Below, piece after piece: positions 15,551 through 25,077 of a stretch of 63,039 bases of DNA. The stretch comes from Desulfobulbaceae bacterium (GTDB lineage Bacteria > Desulfobacterota > Desulfobulbia > Desulfobulbales > SURF-16). Location of the stretch: assembly GCA_020444175.1 (NCBI GenBank), contig JAHLLM010000035.1:1-63039 (forward strand), read 5' to 3'. The notes under the pieces are model-generated. The model was given only the letters and a program-made list of their open reading frames with translations. It was not told the DNA's origin and ran no database searches. Every line of letters begins with the position of its first letter. Position 1 is the first letter of the stretch. Position numbers and translations under genes: made by a program.

Positions 15551-17638
15551 CTATTTACCCTGTTCTTTCTTTTTCTTGCGCAAATCTTCAATTAATTCAT
15601 CTGCCACACTTTTCGGAACCTGCTTATAATCAGCAAACTCCATGGTGAATTCTGCCTTACCCTGGGTAAGAGAGCGAAGCACCGTGGAATAACCGAACAT
15701 CTCTGAGAGAGGAACCTCCGCCTCTACAACGGTATAATCACCTTCTTCAAGAGTTCCGATTATGATACCGCGACGCTGATTAAGGCTACCCATGATACTT
15801 CCCTGGAATTCACTGGGGCCTTCGACGGCGACCTTCATAATGGGTTCCATCAGTACCGGTTTGGCCTTCTGATAGCCTTCCTTAAAAGCACCGATTGCTG
15901 CCAGCTGGAAGGCAACATCGGAAGAGTCCACAGCGTGAGAAGCGCCATCATTGATGACACAGCGCACACCGGTAACAGGGAAATCGGCAAGTGATCCTTT
16001 TTCAAGGCTTTTTGTAAAACCCTTATCACAGGAACTGATAAACTCACGGGGGATGGCACCGCCGACAATATTATCAACAAATTCGTATTCACCCTCTTCA
16101 AGGGGCTCCATATAGCCGGCAACCCGACCAAACTGTCCGGAACCACCGGTCTGTTTCTTGTGGCTGTAGTTGAATTCCGCCCTCTGAGTGATAGTCTCGC
16201 GGTAAGCAACCTGGGGTGCACCAACCTGAACCTCGGCATTATACTCACGCTTCATGCGCTCGATATATACCTCAAGATGCAACTCGCCCATGCCGGAAAT
16301 AATTGTCTCATTGGTTTCATGATCAACAAACGTCCGGAAGGTGGGATCTTCTTTGGTGAAACGATTCAAGGCCTTGGACATGTTCACCTGGGCCTTGTTG
16401 TCCACCGGAATAATGGCAAGGGAAATAACCGAGTTCGGCACATGCATGGAACTCATGGAGTAGTTGATGTCGCTTGAGGTGAAGGTATCACCGGAAGCGC
16501 AGTCAACTCCAAAAAGGGCCACGATGTCGCCGGCTCCTGATTCTTCAATCTCTTCCATTTCATCCGCATGCATGCGGACAAGGCGACCGATTTTCACCTT
16601 TTTCCCAGTACGGCTGTTGACAATAGTGTCACCCTTTTTCATGCTTCCCTGGTAGTTGCGGATGTAAGTCAACTGACCATAACGGCCATCCTCAAGTTTG
16701 AAGGCCAGGCATACCAGAGGATCTTCAATTTTAGAGGAAAGCACAATTTCCTTTTCTTCGTCATCAATATCAAGGGCGATATTTTCAATGTCCATGGGAT
16801 TGGGCATGTAAGAAATAATGGCATCAAGCAGGCTCTGCACACCCTTGTTCTTGTAGGCCGAACCGATGAAAACAGGAGCCATTTCAAGAGCCAGCGTGCC
16901 CTTGCGAACAGCATCATGAATCATCTCTTCAGAGGGTTCACCTTCAAGCACGGCCTCCATCAATTCATCAGAGAACATGGAAGCGGCATCAAGAAGCTCT
17001 TCCCGTTTTTCAGCAACCTCGTCCATCAGTTCTGCGGGAATTACATCTTCTCTGATTTTCTCTCCGTTGTCTCCCTCAAAATAGATGGCCTTCATCTTGA
17101 CCAGATCGACAACGCCTTTCATGTCGCCTTCAAGTCCGATGGGCACCTGCATCATAATGGCATTGAGGTTCAACTTTTCGCGAACCTGGTTAGCCACTTT
17201 ATCAGGGTTTGCACCGGTACGGTCACATTTATTAATGAAAACCACCCGGGGTACTTTATAACGAGTCATCTGCCGATTCACGGTGATACTCTGGGACTGC
17301 ACACCGCCAACGGAACAAAGAATCAGCACCGCTCCATCAAGAACACGCAGGGCGCGTTCAACCTCAATAGTAAAATCAACATGACCAGGGGTATCAATAA
17401 TATTGATAGAATGATTTTTCCAGGTGCAATGGGTGGCTGCCGACTGGATAGTAATGCCCCTTTCTTTTTCCAGTTCCATGGAATCCATGGTTGCGCCGAC
17501 ACCATCTTTTCCACGAACCTCATGGATTGCATGAATACGGTCTGTATAGAAAAGAACTCTCTCGGTCAGGGTGGTTTTACCGGAATCAATGTGGGCGCTG
17601 ATTCCAATATTACGCATTTTTGTCAGATCTTTCTGCAT
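15551..17638 (-). CDS. fusA: Elongation factor G, mitochondrial/spdEFG1 type
   Basis: A 695-residue translational GTPase that moves tRNA and mRNA through the ribosome. GTPase motifs are [10 protein letters not shown] (G1), [10 protein letters not shown] (G2), DTPGHVDFT (G3) and NKCDR (G4). Domains II-V follow, ending [11 protein letters not shown]. The segments [20 protein letters not shown] and the serine in HIDSGKTT match the mitochondrial EF-G1 / spirochaete-planctomycete-delta (spdEFG1) branch, where translocation and ribosome recycling are split between two EF-G proteins. That implies a second EF-G elsewhere in the genome. Full length. It is not in a str operon: no rpsL, rpsG or tuf is adjacent; the next gene is a P-loop ATPase. 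Confidence 0.95.
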   Translation of the reverse strand: MQKDLTKMRNIGISAHIDSGKTTLTERVLFYTDRIHAIHEVRGKDGVGATMDSMELEKERGITIQSAATHCTWKNHSINIIDTPGHVDFTIEVERALRVLDGAVLILCSVGGVQSQSITVNRQMTRYKVPRVVFINKCDRTGANPDKVANQVREKLNLNAIMMQVPIGLEGDMKGVVDLVKMKAIYFEGDNGEKIREDVIPAELMDEVAEKREELLDAASMFSDELMEAVLEGEPSEEMIHDAVRKGTLALEMAPVFIGSAYKNKGVQSLLDAIISYMPNPMDIENIALDIDDEEKEIVLSSKIEDPLVCLAFKLEDGRYGQLTYIRNYQGSMKKGDTIVNSRTGKKVKIGRLVRMHADEMEEIEESGAGDIVALFGVDCASGDTFTSSDINYSMSSMHVPNSVISLAIIPVDNKAQVNMSKALNRFTKEDPTFRTFVDHETNETIISGMGELHLEVYIERMKREYNAEVQVGAPQVAYRETITQRAEFNYSHKKQTGGSGQFGRVAGYMEPLEEGEYEFVDNIVGGAIPREFISSCDKGFTKSLEKGSLADFPVTGVRCVINDGASHAVDSSDVAFQLAAIGAFKEGYQKAKPVLMEPIMKVAVEGPSEFQGSIMGSLNQRRGIIIGTLEEGDYTVVEAEVPLSEMFGYSTVLRSLTQGKAEFTMEFADYKQVPKSVADELIEDLRKKKKEQGK

Positions 17639-17754
17639 CTCTTTTTCCTCAAACGTAATTACTCTGTTACTCGCTCCCCGCCCCCGGGAAATAAGAATTT
17701 GAAGTTTAACGCATGTTGCATCAAGCTTTTATTAATAATCAATTAAGATTACAT

Positions 17755-17786
17755 TAAAAAAAACGGCCCTCTTAACAAAGGGCCGT
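17755..17786 (-). terminator. Rho-independent terminator of the SLOG-like gene
   Basis: On the minus strand ACGGCCCT pairs with AGGGCCGT around an 8-base loop and is followed by a run of T residues. It lies after the stop at 17851 and separates that gene from fusA. Confidence 0.8.
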
Positions 17787-17850
17787 ACCATCAAATAGAA
17801 AACAGAGTATATAAACCAGGCTATATCCGACTGTCAAGAAAAAAAAAGCC

Positions 17851-18405
17851 TTATTTTACCGGTCCAAAAGAGTCGGCAAAAAGCTGTTCAATGGCTTTTT
17901 TTCCTTCATCCGACAGATTTCTCGTTCCAGATCCGGCAATTGTATCGTATTTAATCCTGGGGCTATCCTCCTGCCAGCTCATTTCTTTCCAGGAAAACCA
18001 CTTCATTTTCTCCTGATCAAAAACGCTCACCGGACGATTAAACAGTTTGGCCAGCTCAACAGCCCAGCCTGTTCCGCCTTTCACCGTATTATCTCCAAGG
18101 ATAACGCCCACGGCAAAAACCTGATGCCCCTTGTTCACCATGTGAAAGATCGACTGCAGCACCTTTCTGATCTTCTTTTTTTCATAGTAGGTGCGGCTCA
18201 TCATTCTTGAAGCAAGTTCCATACTGATATCTCCCCGGGCAAGATCCTCGTCAGAGAGGACAACAACATTTTTATCCCGGGACAGGGCATGGCCCTCGTA
18301 GGAAAAAGTCACCTCTTTCATACCCCATTTTTCAGCGGCTTCACCAAAAGCGGATTCTGCCCCCTTCATACCACCACTATACAATGTACAATTTGCCTTA
18401 TCCAT
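17851..18405 (-). CDS. SLOG/YpsA-like Rossmann-fold protein
   Basis: About 184 residues from the ATG at 18405 (MDKANCTLYSGG), which has GAGGA 7 bases upstream. An earlier in-frame ATG at 18420 would cover that ribosome site. The opening strand and glycine-rich turn LYSGGMKGAESAFGEAAEKWG are typical of the SLOG superfamily of nucleotide-binding proteins (DprA/YpsA/LOG relatives). A later GGTGWAVELAKLF segment fits the second motif with its binding serine/threonine. SLOG proteins bind or sense nucleotide ligands; a specific activity cannot be named. It stands alone between fusA and a small MITE fragment. Confidence 0.65.
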   Translation of the reverse strand: MDKANCTLYSGGMKGAESAFGEAAEKWGMKEVTFSYEGHALSRDKNVVVLSDEDLARGDISMELASRMMSRTYYEKKKIRKVLQSIFHMVNKGHQVFAVGVILGDNTVKGGTGWAVELAKLFNRPVSVFDQEKMKWFSWKEMSWQEDSPRIKYDTIAGSGTRNLSDEGKKAIEQLFADSFGPVK

Positions 18406-18519
18406 TTTGCATCCTCGCATTATCTTTGATAAAATCGTAAGAAATATGATTTTATCAGGTTCAGGCTTCTTAAAGCTGTTGATTTGCCATATTGCTCCGG
18501 CTCGTTTAGAAACATACTA

Positions 18520-18565
18520 GTGCCTGTCCACAAATGGCCCTTTTGACCGATATCTGGACAGACAC
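18520..18565. mobile_element. 46-bp miniature of the 192-bp MITE family
   Basis: Only the two ends remain: GTGCCTGTCCACAAATGGCC on the left and GATATCTGGACAGACAC on the right. It is flanked by a perfect 6-bp duplication, ATACTA (18514-18519 and 18566-18571). The intact duplication suggests either internal deletion after insertion or movement in this short form. Confidence 0.75.
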
Positions 18566-18571
18566 ATACTA

Positions 18572-18966
18572 ACGAGACCGCCATTTTTTCAAAAAGAAAA
18601 TTCCGGCTCAAGAACTCCCGATGCATGTCAGATTAAAAAAATTCCAGCCAGGGCACTTTGTCCTCCGATGGGCTTTCCAACTATGACATTTCCCGAAATT
18701 TTTTCTTTTACTGAAAAAAGAAAAAGGGGCCACGCTGGTCTACGCACACCCCTTTAAAACTGACATACATAAAGATATCGGGAGAAAAACTCCCCTCAAA
18801 TATCTTGCAGACAACTCCTGAAGCAGCAGAAATTGACAGTTAAAAAAACAAAATCTATCATGATCAGCAACAATCCGCAACTGATTTTCCACCAAACAAC
18901 GCGGAGTTCAGAGCTGCCCGCTCACACCTTCCGCATAGGGCAATCCGGCCTCTGTGCGATCCTGTC
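18572..18966. other. Non-coding stretch, nothing identified
   Basis: About 395 bases between the MITE fragment and the short ORF region. I see no tRNA, terminator or convincing reading frame. Frames present have no ribosome site and no family resemblance. Confidence 0.4.
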
Positions 18967-19183
18967 TTACCGCCTGTTGCTGTTACACTGGCTTGTCTGC
19001 GTAATGGCACAGTCAAGTTTCTCAAAAAAAATGCCGTGCCTCTGCATGTTCGGGCTCCCTCTTCAAGGCATCCTCATAGAGAGCAAAGAGTTTCGTGATA
19101 ACGTGGAACAGTTCGTCCTCTGACAAAGCCCCCAAATCTTCCCATATGTCATTTACAGTTTTCAAAACGCCTCCCTCCTGCAT
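18967..19183 (-). pseudogene. Short TPR-like ORF with a frameshift in a T8 run
   Basis: From ATG 19183 the frame reads MQEGGVLKTVNDIWEDLGAL and continues to EDALKREPEHAEARHFF, then stops at 19022. The stop is caused by a run of eight T residues (A8 at 19024-19031 on the plus strand). With seven, the frame would continue EKLDCAITQTSQCN to a TAA at 18967, giving about 71 residues. The ALKREPEHAEAR segment resembles a TPR helix pair. It follows the HAD hydrolase of the pst cluster. The cause could be a sequencing slip, a true mutation or phase variation. Confidence 0.5.
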
Positions 19184-19256
19184 ATCATTCCCGGTTGAGT
19201 TGCAGCCATATTTATCAACTTCCGCCAACTTATCAAGCTGTAAAAAGCTGAAACAC

Positions 19257-19727
19257 TCAACACCGCAGTGTTGCTGCCACGCGTTTGGGATGAAGAAGAA
19301 GGCCAAGGGCATCCAGAATATTTGAAGTCACAACATCAGCAGCCAGCAATGCTTCAGGTGAAGCCCCCTCCTGCTGCATGACAGCGATCCCCAGGGCTGC
19401 CTTTTTGAGCATGAGCCGGTCATTGCGGCCATTGCCTATGCAGGCGGTTGCGGCACAGCCAAGCTGCTCCACGTAGTCCGCCTTCTTCACGTCTTCTTGG
19501 CCGGAAGAAATCACATGGACAGTGCATGGCGAATCGGCAAACATCTTTTTCACACTGCCGAAGGTGTCGGCTGTAAGAATGTGGACATGCAGTCGATCGA
19601 CAAACTGCTCAAGAAGATAAGCAACCTCCTTTATCAGCCTGCCGTCAAATGCCAGTGTTCCGTTATAATCAAGGACGAGATGCTCCAGGTATACTTCACC
19701 GAAACCGGGTATGTTGATATCAATCAT
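19257..19727 (-). CDS. Small HAD-superfamily hydrolase (soluble P-type ATPase-like)
   Basis: A 156-residue HAD fold without a cap. Motif I is LDYNGTLAFDG (the first Asp is the nucleophile), motif II lies at HILTADTFG, motif III is a lysine in VKKADYVEQLG, and motif IV is CIGNGRNDRLML. It resembles the P-domain of P-type ATPases, the group annotated as soluble P-type ATPase/phosphatase. It lies 42 bases downstream of pstB on the same strand, so it may be a phosphatase co-expressed with phosphate uptake. The substrate is unknown. Confidence 0.8.
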   Translation of the reverse strand: MIDINIPGFGEVYLEHLVLDYNGTLAFDGRLIKEVAYLLEQFVDRLHVHILTADTFGSVKKMFADSPCTVHVISSGQEDVKKADYVEQLGCAATACIGNGRNDRLMLKKAALGIAVMQQEGASPEALLAADVVTSNILDALGLLLHPKRVAATLRC

Positions 19728-19769
19728 TCGCTTTTCCGCTCCTCTCTGTTATCTAAGCCCACGCAATGC

Positions 19770-20489
19770 TCACGCAGCAAACACCAGCGACCGGCCTTTC
19801 ATGTCCCCATCCTGCAACTCAACAATGGAGTCGGCAATTCTTTGCACCTGATCAAGATAATGGGACACCACCAGAACAGTGCATTGCCCCTTCAGGTCCA
19901 CCAGAAGCTCCTCAATGGCTGCGGCGGCCTTATGGTCGAGAGAAGATGTGGGCTCGTCAAGCAGCAGCACCTCGGGCTGCAGCATCATTGCTCTTGCTAT
20001 GCAGAGCCTTTGCTGCTGGCCGCCGGAAAGCGAAAGCGCCGAAGTATCGAGCCTGTCACATACCTCACCCCACAACCCCACTTTTTTCAGACACTGCTCC
20101 ACCATGATTCGGGCATCTTCCCCATCTTTTCTTCCAGCAAGCTCCAGGGGAAAGACAACATTTTTATAAATACTCATTGGCAGCGGATTAGGTGCCTGGA
20201 AAACCATGCCGACCTGCCTGCGCAATCGGGTAACAGGATATTTTTTTTGATAAATATCATGAAAAGTATTGCCGAATTTCATTTCCACCCTTCCCTCTAG
20301 ATTGCAGTTTGGGATCGACTCCCACAGACGATTGAGAGTGAGCAGGAACGTGGATTTCCCGGAACCGGACGGCCCGACTATGGCAGCAATCTTATTTTCT
20401 GCAAAATCAATTGATGTATTCCGCAAAATCCTCTTGCCGTTGTAAGAAAAAGAAAGATTCCTTGTTTTTATTTTCACAGTTTCTGCCAT
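19770..20489 (-). CDS. pstB: Phosphate ABC transporter ATP-binding protein PstB
   Basis: A 239-residue ABC ATPase. The Walker A is GPSGSGKST at residues 39-47, followed by a Q-loop near VFQAPNPLPMSIYKNV, which is close to the PstB signature. The ABC signature is LSGGQQQRLCIARA, the Walker B is VLLLDEPTSSLD and the switch His is in VVSHYLDQ. It would hydrolyse ATP at the inner membrane to drive phosphate import through PstCA. It starts 6 bases after pstA. It is shorter than many PstB proteins (about 250-260) at the C-terminus. No phoU follows. Confidence 0.9.
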   Translation of the reverse strand: MAETVKIKTRNLSFSYNGKRILRNTSIDFAENKIAAIVGPSGSGKSTFLLTLNRLWESIPNCNLEGRVEMKFGNTFHDIYQKKYPVTRLRRQVGMVFQAPNPLPMSIYKNVVFPLELAGRKDGEDARIMVEQCLKKVGLWGEVCDRLDTSALSLSGGQQQRLCIARAMMLQPEVLLLDEPTSSLDHKAAAAIEELLVDLKGQCTVLVVSHYLDQVQRIADSIVELQDGDMKGRSLVFAA

Positions 20490-20495
20490 GTCAGC

Positions 20496-21377
20496 TCATG
20501 CCCTGTAAAGCGAATAAAGGTTTACCCGTTTCTTGATAAGAAATGCCAGGCCAAAGAGAACCAGGCAAATAAAAAGCAGAATAATTGCTGCCCCGTAACC
20601 GGTCGCCAGTTCCTCCTGATCAACATACTGGGAGGAGATATAATAGATATAAAAGGGCAAGGCCTCATAAGGCGACAGAAGCGACCGGGGCACACCAGCT
20701 GAAGCAACAACACCTGTCAGCATGATAACCGCCGTATCCTCTGCACAACGCCCTATGGCCAGAATAACCCCACTGATGATCCCGGACAGTGACTGGGGAA
20801 GCAGAACACGGACAATATTCTGCAACCTGCTTGCCCCCAGAGCAAGCGCCGTCATCCGCAAAGAGCCGGGCAACCCCTCAAGAGCAATCTGCGTAGTACG
20901 GATTATATAGGGCAGAACCAGAAAAGCCAGCGCAATGCTTGAAATGAACAGGCAGGGGTATATCCGCCCGGAAAGATTTCTGTTTAAAAAAACGGTCACC
21001 GAAAAGCCGAAAAGCCCCACGACAACAGACGGAAGTCCGGCCATGACATCGAAAAAAAGGTCCAGAATCTGCTTTGTTTTTCCCTGGGCATATTCAGCCA
21101 GATAGATCCCCGCCGCCATTCCAACCGGAATGGCCCAGCAGATAGCCAGAAAAACAAGGGAAAAGGTGCCAACGATGGCAGGAAAAAGGCCATTAAAGAC
21201 CGGCCGCCTCATCAAAAACGCATCAAGAGGGGGAGTTGTTCCGAAGATGAGTTTGAGACCAAGACTTCTGTATCCCTTGAGAAACAGATATCCCAGCACC
21301 CCGGCTATGGCAACAAGCAGAACAATACCGCACATCCAGGAAAAGAGCGGCACTATTTTTTCAACAAATTTCCTCAT
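20496..21377 (-). CDS. pstA: Phosphate ABC transporter permease PstA
   Basis: About 293 residues from ATG 21377 (MRKFVEKIVPLFSW), whose A is shared with the pstC stop (TGATG). An earlier frame start would read into pstC. Six membrane helices are visible. The phosphate-permease motifs DAFLMRRPVFNGLFPAIVGT and LPYIIRTTQIALEGLPGSLR (the EAA loop contacting PstB) are present, with IGRCAEDTAVIMLTG near the end. It forms the channel with PstC. Confidence 0.9.
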   Translation of the reverse strand: MRKFVEKIVPLFSWMCGIVLLVAIAGVLGYLFLKGYRSLGLKLIFGTTPPLDAFLMRRPVFNGLFPAIVGTFSLVFLAICWAIPVGMAAGIYLAEYAQGKTKQILDLFFDVMAGLPSVVVGLFGFSVTVFLNRNLSGRIYPCLFISSIALAFLVLPYIIRTTQIALEGLPGSLRMTALALGASRLQNIVRVLLPQSLSGIISGVILAIGRCAEDTAVIMLTGVVASAGVPRSLLSPYEALPFYIYYISSQYVDQEELATGYGAAIILLFICLVLFGLAFLIKKRVNLYSLYRA

Positions 21378-22237
21378 CAGCCTGCCATTTTCCGCCTGCC
21401 ACCGACCAGACGCACAGCGCAAACAAGTATGGTGGTAAAGAGATAGAGAAAAATGCCGCAGGCAAAAATCGCCTTAAACTCCATGCTGTTATAGTCTGCG
21501 GCAAAAACAAGGGCAATATGAGAGGTAAGGGTCCTGGCTGAATCGAAAAGAGATCCCGGAACCTGAACGGCATTGCCGGCTATCATCAGGGCGACAAGGG
21601 TATCACCGAGAGCCCTGCCCAGCGACAAGGTGAACCCAATGACGATCCCTGTCCAGGAATGAGGCAGAGTAACATAGAGAAATTTCTGGATTTCAGTGCC
21701 GCCCACAGCCAGAACCGCATCTCCATATGAACGGGGCACCCTTTCAAAGCTGTCACAGAAAAAAAGGATCATGGTTGGCGAAACGAGAAGGGTCAACATC
21801 AGCACAGCGGAAAGGACACACATGCCGGAACCGGCCTCAAAAATTTCCCGCACCAGGGGCACAAGAAGAAAAATACCGACAAAACCATAAATAACCGTTG
21901 GAACACCGGTCATCATTTCAACGGTTTTGCGAAGCAACCAGCTCATCTTGCCCCTGTCCACCACACTTATCAGAATAGCGCAGCCAAGGCTTAAAGGGAA
22001 GGCAACCACCATTGTCAGGAGAGACACCGCCAGGGTGCCTGCTATCATGGGATATATGCCGAAATGGCCAAGATGGGGAGCCCAGGGCTGGGTAATGATA
22101 GAAAAAAAACGGCCCCCCGAAAAGAGCGGGAGGCCCAGAACAAAAAGGAAGGCAAATATGGAGCAGGTTACCAGGGCACTGAAAAATGCTGAGAGAAAAA
22201 AAAATTTCTCAATCGTTTTCTCGTTTATTCGAATCAT
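21377..22237 (-). CDS. pstC: Phosphate ABC transporter permease PstC
   Basis: About 286 residues from ATG 22237 (MIRINEKTIEKFFFL). The frame extends upstream only through a TTG inside a dispersed repeat, so I reject the longer form. Six membrane helices with the permease landmarks GVPTVIYGFVGIFLL, PTMILFFCDSFERVPRSYGD (EAA loop) and LGRALGDTLVALMIAGN. It overlaps pstA by one base. It is the partner subunit of the PstA channel. Confidence 0.9.
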   Translation of the reverse strand: MIRINEKTIEKFFFLSAFFSALVTCSIFAFLFVLGLPLFSGGRFFSIITQPWAPHLGHFGIYPMIAGTLAVSLLTMVVAFPLSLGCAILISVVDRGKMSWLLRKTVEMMTGVPTVIYGFVGIFLLVPLVREIFEAGSGMCVLSAVLMLTLLVSPTMILFFCDSFERVPRSYGDAVLAVGGTEIQKFLYVTLPHSWTGIVIGFTLSLGRALGDTLVALMIAGNAVQVPGSLFDSARTLTSHIALVFAADYNSMEFKAIFACGIFLYLFTTILVCAVRLVGGRRKMAG

Positions 22238-22258
22238 TACCGAACTTGCCCAAAACAC

Positions 22259-22362
22259 CTGAAGCCGACCATCACCCGCCAACTTAACACCAACAAGTTA
22301 CACTCCTTCCGGCGGCGGTTGAGCGTTTTTTTACCCTAAAGGGTATAAATGCGAGACCGTCA
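22259..22362. repeat. Dispersed CCGCC...GGCGG repeat, copy 1
   Basis: CCTGAAGCCGACCATC, CGCCAACTTAACACC, CAACAAGTTACAC and CCGGCGGCGGTTGAG occur in the same order as in copies at 23319-23398 and 29435-29519. The copy fills the pstS-pstC gap and ends with a TTACCC...GGGTA hairpin. Confidence 0.65.
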
Positions 22363-22363
22363 A

Positions 22364-23194
22364 TCATTTCACTGGAACAAAACCCTTCCGGGCCACAAGC
22401 TCCTGCCCCTCATCAGTAAAGAGATAATCAATAAACTTTTTCACAAGGCCAGCCGGCTCACCTTTGGTGTTGCTGTATAATCCCCTGGAAATAGTGTATT
22501 TACCGTCTTTGACATTCTCCAGGGAGGGCGCAACGCCGTTGAATGCAACAGGGGCTACTGACTCATCAATATGCCCCACCGAGACATAGCCAATTCCATA
22601 CGGATCCTGGGAGATGGCTCCTTTCATAGCGCCGTTTGACACAACAAAATTGGCACTTGAGGCAATATCTCCCTTGCTCAATGCTTTTTTCCAGAAAACC
22701 GCCCGGGTACCGCTTGATTCATCTCTGGTATAGAGATTTATCCCCCTGTCTTCGCCGCCAAGCTCCTTCCAGTTGGAAATTTTTCCGGCAAAAACGGCCA
22801 TAAGCTGCTCCTGGGTGAGAGAACGGACACTATTTGCGGGATTCACCACGATGCCAACCCCGTCAATGGCCCATTTAAACATCTTCAGGCCATACTTACT
22901 CACCTCTTCATCTTTTGCTTTTCGGCCGGAGTTGCCAATATCCACCAAGCCTTCACCCACCTGTTTGATACCCACGCCGGATCCTCCGCCGGCAATACTT
23001 ATCTGGATATGCGGATTAAGTCCCATAATGCGGGCCGCAGCCTCTTTCATCACGGGGATATGCGCTGTCCCTCCGGCAATTTTTATCTCGCCTTTCTCGG
23101 ACTTAAAGGCATCCAGATCCCCGGCAAAAGCAGCGGCACATAAACTCAGAGCCATTGCAGCTATACAAATTACAACAGAAAGTTTTGTTTTCAT
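22364..23194 (-). CDS. pstS: Phosphate-binding periplasmic protein PstS
   Basis: About 276 residues from ATG 23194 (MKTKLSVVICIAAMALSLC). GAGGAATAAGGGA upstream favours this start over the ATG five codons earlier. The signal peptide ends near AAAFAG. The mature protein shows phosphate-binding loops: GGTAHIPVMKEAA, GGGSGVGIKQVGEG, NSGRKAKDEEV, YTRDESSGTRAVFWKK and PYGIGYVSVG. Length is typical of the short PstS group. It captures phosphate for PstCAB encoded downstream. No clear Pho box was seen upstream. Confidence 0.92.
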   Translation of the reverse strand: MKTKLSVVICIAAMALSLCAAAFAGDLDAFKSEKGEIKIAGGTAHIPVMKEAAARIMGLNPHIQISIAGGGSGVGIKQVGEGLVDIGNSGRKAKDEEVSKYGLKMFKWAIDGVGIVVNPANSVRSLTQEQLMAVFAGKISNWKELGGEDRGINLYTRDESSGTRAVFWKKALSKGDIASSANFVVSNGAMKGAISQDPYGIGYVSVGHIDESVAPVAFNGVAPSLENVKDGKYTISRGLYSNTKGEPAGLVKKFIDYLFTDEGQELVARKGFVPVK

Positions 23195-23318
23195 TCCCTT
23201 ATTCCTCATTTAGAAGCATCATCAAAAAAGTGAAAAATTTCATCACTGTTCAACGGCATCAATCCCCATTTTGCGAAAATTGCTGGAGTCGCATTTATGC
23301 CCTCCAGGGTAAAAAGCT

Positions 23319-23398
23319 CTGAAGCTGACCAATCCGCCAGCCGGGTATCAATATGTTGCATACGTGCCGGCGGCGCTCGAGTGTTTTGAAACCATCAA
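23319..23398. repeat. Dispersed CCGCC...GGCGG repeat, copy 2
   Basis: CTGAAGCTGACCAATCCGCC followed by GGTATCAATATGTTGCATAC and GCCGGCGGCGC matches copies 1 and 3 in order and spacing, with more differences. It fills the gap upstream of pstS; no gene is seen in 23195-23526. Confidence 0.6.
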
Positions 23399-23526
23399 AA
23401 TTATCTGAACATAATATAGAATCACAAAATGATTCAATAAGGAAATACCGATAATTAAGAACAAAACCATCGCCCAACGCTATAGGAAAAGAATGCGCTC
23501 CGAATGGAGCAAAAATGAGGAATACT

Positions 23527-25077
23527 CTATGCTGGATCTATATGAACGCCATCTTTGTCACAAAGCAGAGGCAACAGTATCCTGAACTCTGTTCCCTCTC
23601 CCGGCTCACTTTGCACGGATATTTCTCCATTAAGGCTTTGGACGATACCATATGCAATGCTTAAGCCCAATCCGGTCCCTTTTCCTGGCTCTTTTGTGGT
23701 AAAAAAAGGCTCAAAAATTTTATCTTTTATGCTGGGAAAAATACCGCAACCGCTGTCGCGGATGCGAATAACAATTGAGTTATTTTTATTGCTGGTCCGG
23801 ATACGGATGACACCTGTGTCCGGGATTGCTTGAAAACTGTTGAGAAGTATATTCATGAACAGTTGACTGATACGGGTTGACGGGCAATACGTTTTTGATT
23901 TTTCAGCACAATAGTCTGTTATCACTTGAATGCGGTCTTTGCCCTGATAGAGGAGAAGCGAAAGGGTTGAATCCAGAGATGCGTGGATATCAGTCAAGAT
24001 GAGTTCAACGCCGCCCCGATCGGAAAACGAGTGGAGATCATGGACAATTTTTTTTGCCCTGTCGGCTCCCTCCCTGATATTGGCAAGGAGAAAATCAATA
24101 TCATCAAAAAGCTCATTGACGGTCTGTCCCTCCTGCGACACCTGGCTCATTCCTGTTTCTTTTGCACAGAAAATCGCCTTCAATTGTGCCAATGAACGAT
24201 CAAGGGAAGGCACAGCACCTGTCATAAAATTAAAGGAGTTATTAATTTCATGGGCAACTCCGGCCACAAGCTGTCCGAGAGCCGCCATCTTATCAGCCTC
24301 AATCAGCTTGGCCCGCATCTCTTTAACCTTTTCTTCCGCTTCCTTGCGCTCGGTGATGTCGCGACCGACATCCTGCATTTCAATGAGCTTCCCATGCTCG
24401 TCGAACACGCCCCTGTTTGTCCATTGCTGCCACCGGACCCTGCCATTGGCAACAGCCCTGTGCTCATGGGTTGCAATGGGATTTTCCGGTGAAAGCGAGG
24501 CAAAATGCTTTTGCACCTTATCAAGATCTTCCGGGTAAATACGCTGGGTGAACTTTTTTCCGATAAGCTCAGATTTATTTTTACCAAAATAGCGGCAATA
24601 AGCATCATTAACAAATGTCACGATGCCACCCGGCTTTGAACGACAGATAAATTCCGTCTGTTCCTGCACTACGCGACGATAGCATTCTTCGCTTTTTCTC
24701 AAATTTTCCTGCACCTCAAGTATATCCGTAATATCCCTGACAATGGCGACGATATATTTGCTGTCCCCTGTCTCCACGGCGCCAACTCTCGTGTCCACAG
24801 GGAAAGATGTTCCATCTTTTCTCACAGCCTCTCCCCTGAAAACGACATGCGTTCCAGGTCGAAGGTCCTTCCACATATCAAGGGCTTTTGCAGAATCTAT
24901 ATTTACATCAATTTCCTGTACATTTTTTTGCAAAAGCTCCTCTTTCGTGTAACCGAGACTTATATGGGCACGGGTATTACACTCAAAAAAATTCCCTTCC
25001 AGATCATGGACATAAATTGCATCCGAAGCCTGTTCGACAATAGATCTATAAAAGACGCCCTCATCCTTCCTTGCCAT
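23527..25077 (-). CDS. Cytoplasmic PAS-PAS histidine kinase
   Basis: About 516 residues from ATG 25077 (MARKDEGVFYRSIVEQ), which has GGAGGAG 7 bases upstream; the frame is open further but has no such site. PAS 1 (about 10-125) and PAS 2 (about 140-260) are followed by HisKA with the phosphoacceptor in GVAHEINNSFNFM. An ATPase domain follows with NILLNSFQAIPD, DSGCGIF and GKGTGLGLSIAYGIV. No membrane helix, so it senses an internal signal (redox, gas or cofactor). There is no receiver domain and no adjacent response regulator; a diguanylate cyclase gene lies just upstream on the same strand. Confidence 0.9.
   Translation of the reverse strand: MARKDEGVFYRSIVEQASDAIYVHDLEGNFFECNTRAHISLGYTKEELLQKNVQEIDVNIDSAKALDMWKDLRPGTHVVFRGEAVRKDGTSFPVDTRVGAVETGDSKYIVAIVRDITDILEVQENLRKSEECYRRVVQEQTEFICRSKPGGIVTFVNDAYCRYFGKNKSELIGKKFTQRIYPEDLDKVQKHFASLSPENPIATHEHRAVANGRVRWQQWTNRGVFDEHGKLIEMQDVGRDITERKEAEEKVKEMRAKLIEADKMAALGQLVAGVAHEINNSFNFMTGAVPSLDRSLAQLKAIFCAKETGMSQVSQEGQTVNELFDDIDFLLANIREGADRAKKIVHDLHSFSDRGGVELILTDIHASLDSTLSLLLYQGKDRIQVITDYCAEKSKTYCPSTRISQLFMNILLNSFQAIPDTGVIRIRTSNKNNSIVIRIRDSGCGIFPSIKDKIFEPFFTTKEPGKGTGLGLSIAYGIVQSLNGEISVQSEPGEGTEFRILLPLLCDKDGVHIDPA

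Noticed and set aside
16568-17746. Plus-strand 392-residue frame opposite fusA
   Set aside because: Antisense shadow of EF-G; no family resemblance.
19497-20300. Plus-strand 267-residue frame opposite pstB and the HAD gene
   Set aside because: Antisense shadow spanning two real genes.
22283-22363. TTG start giving a 301-residue PstC
   Set aside because: The extra 15 codons lie in a dispersed repeat; ATG 22237 gives a normal PstC N-terminus.
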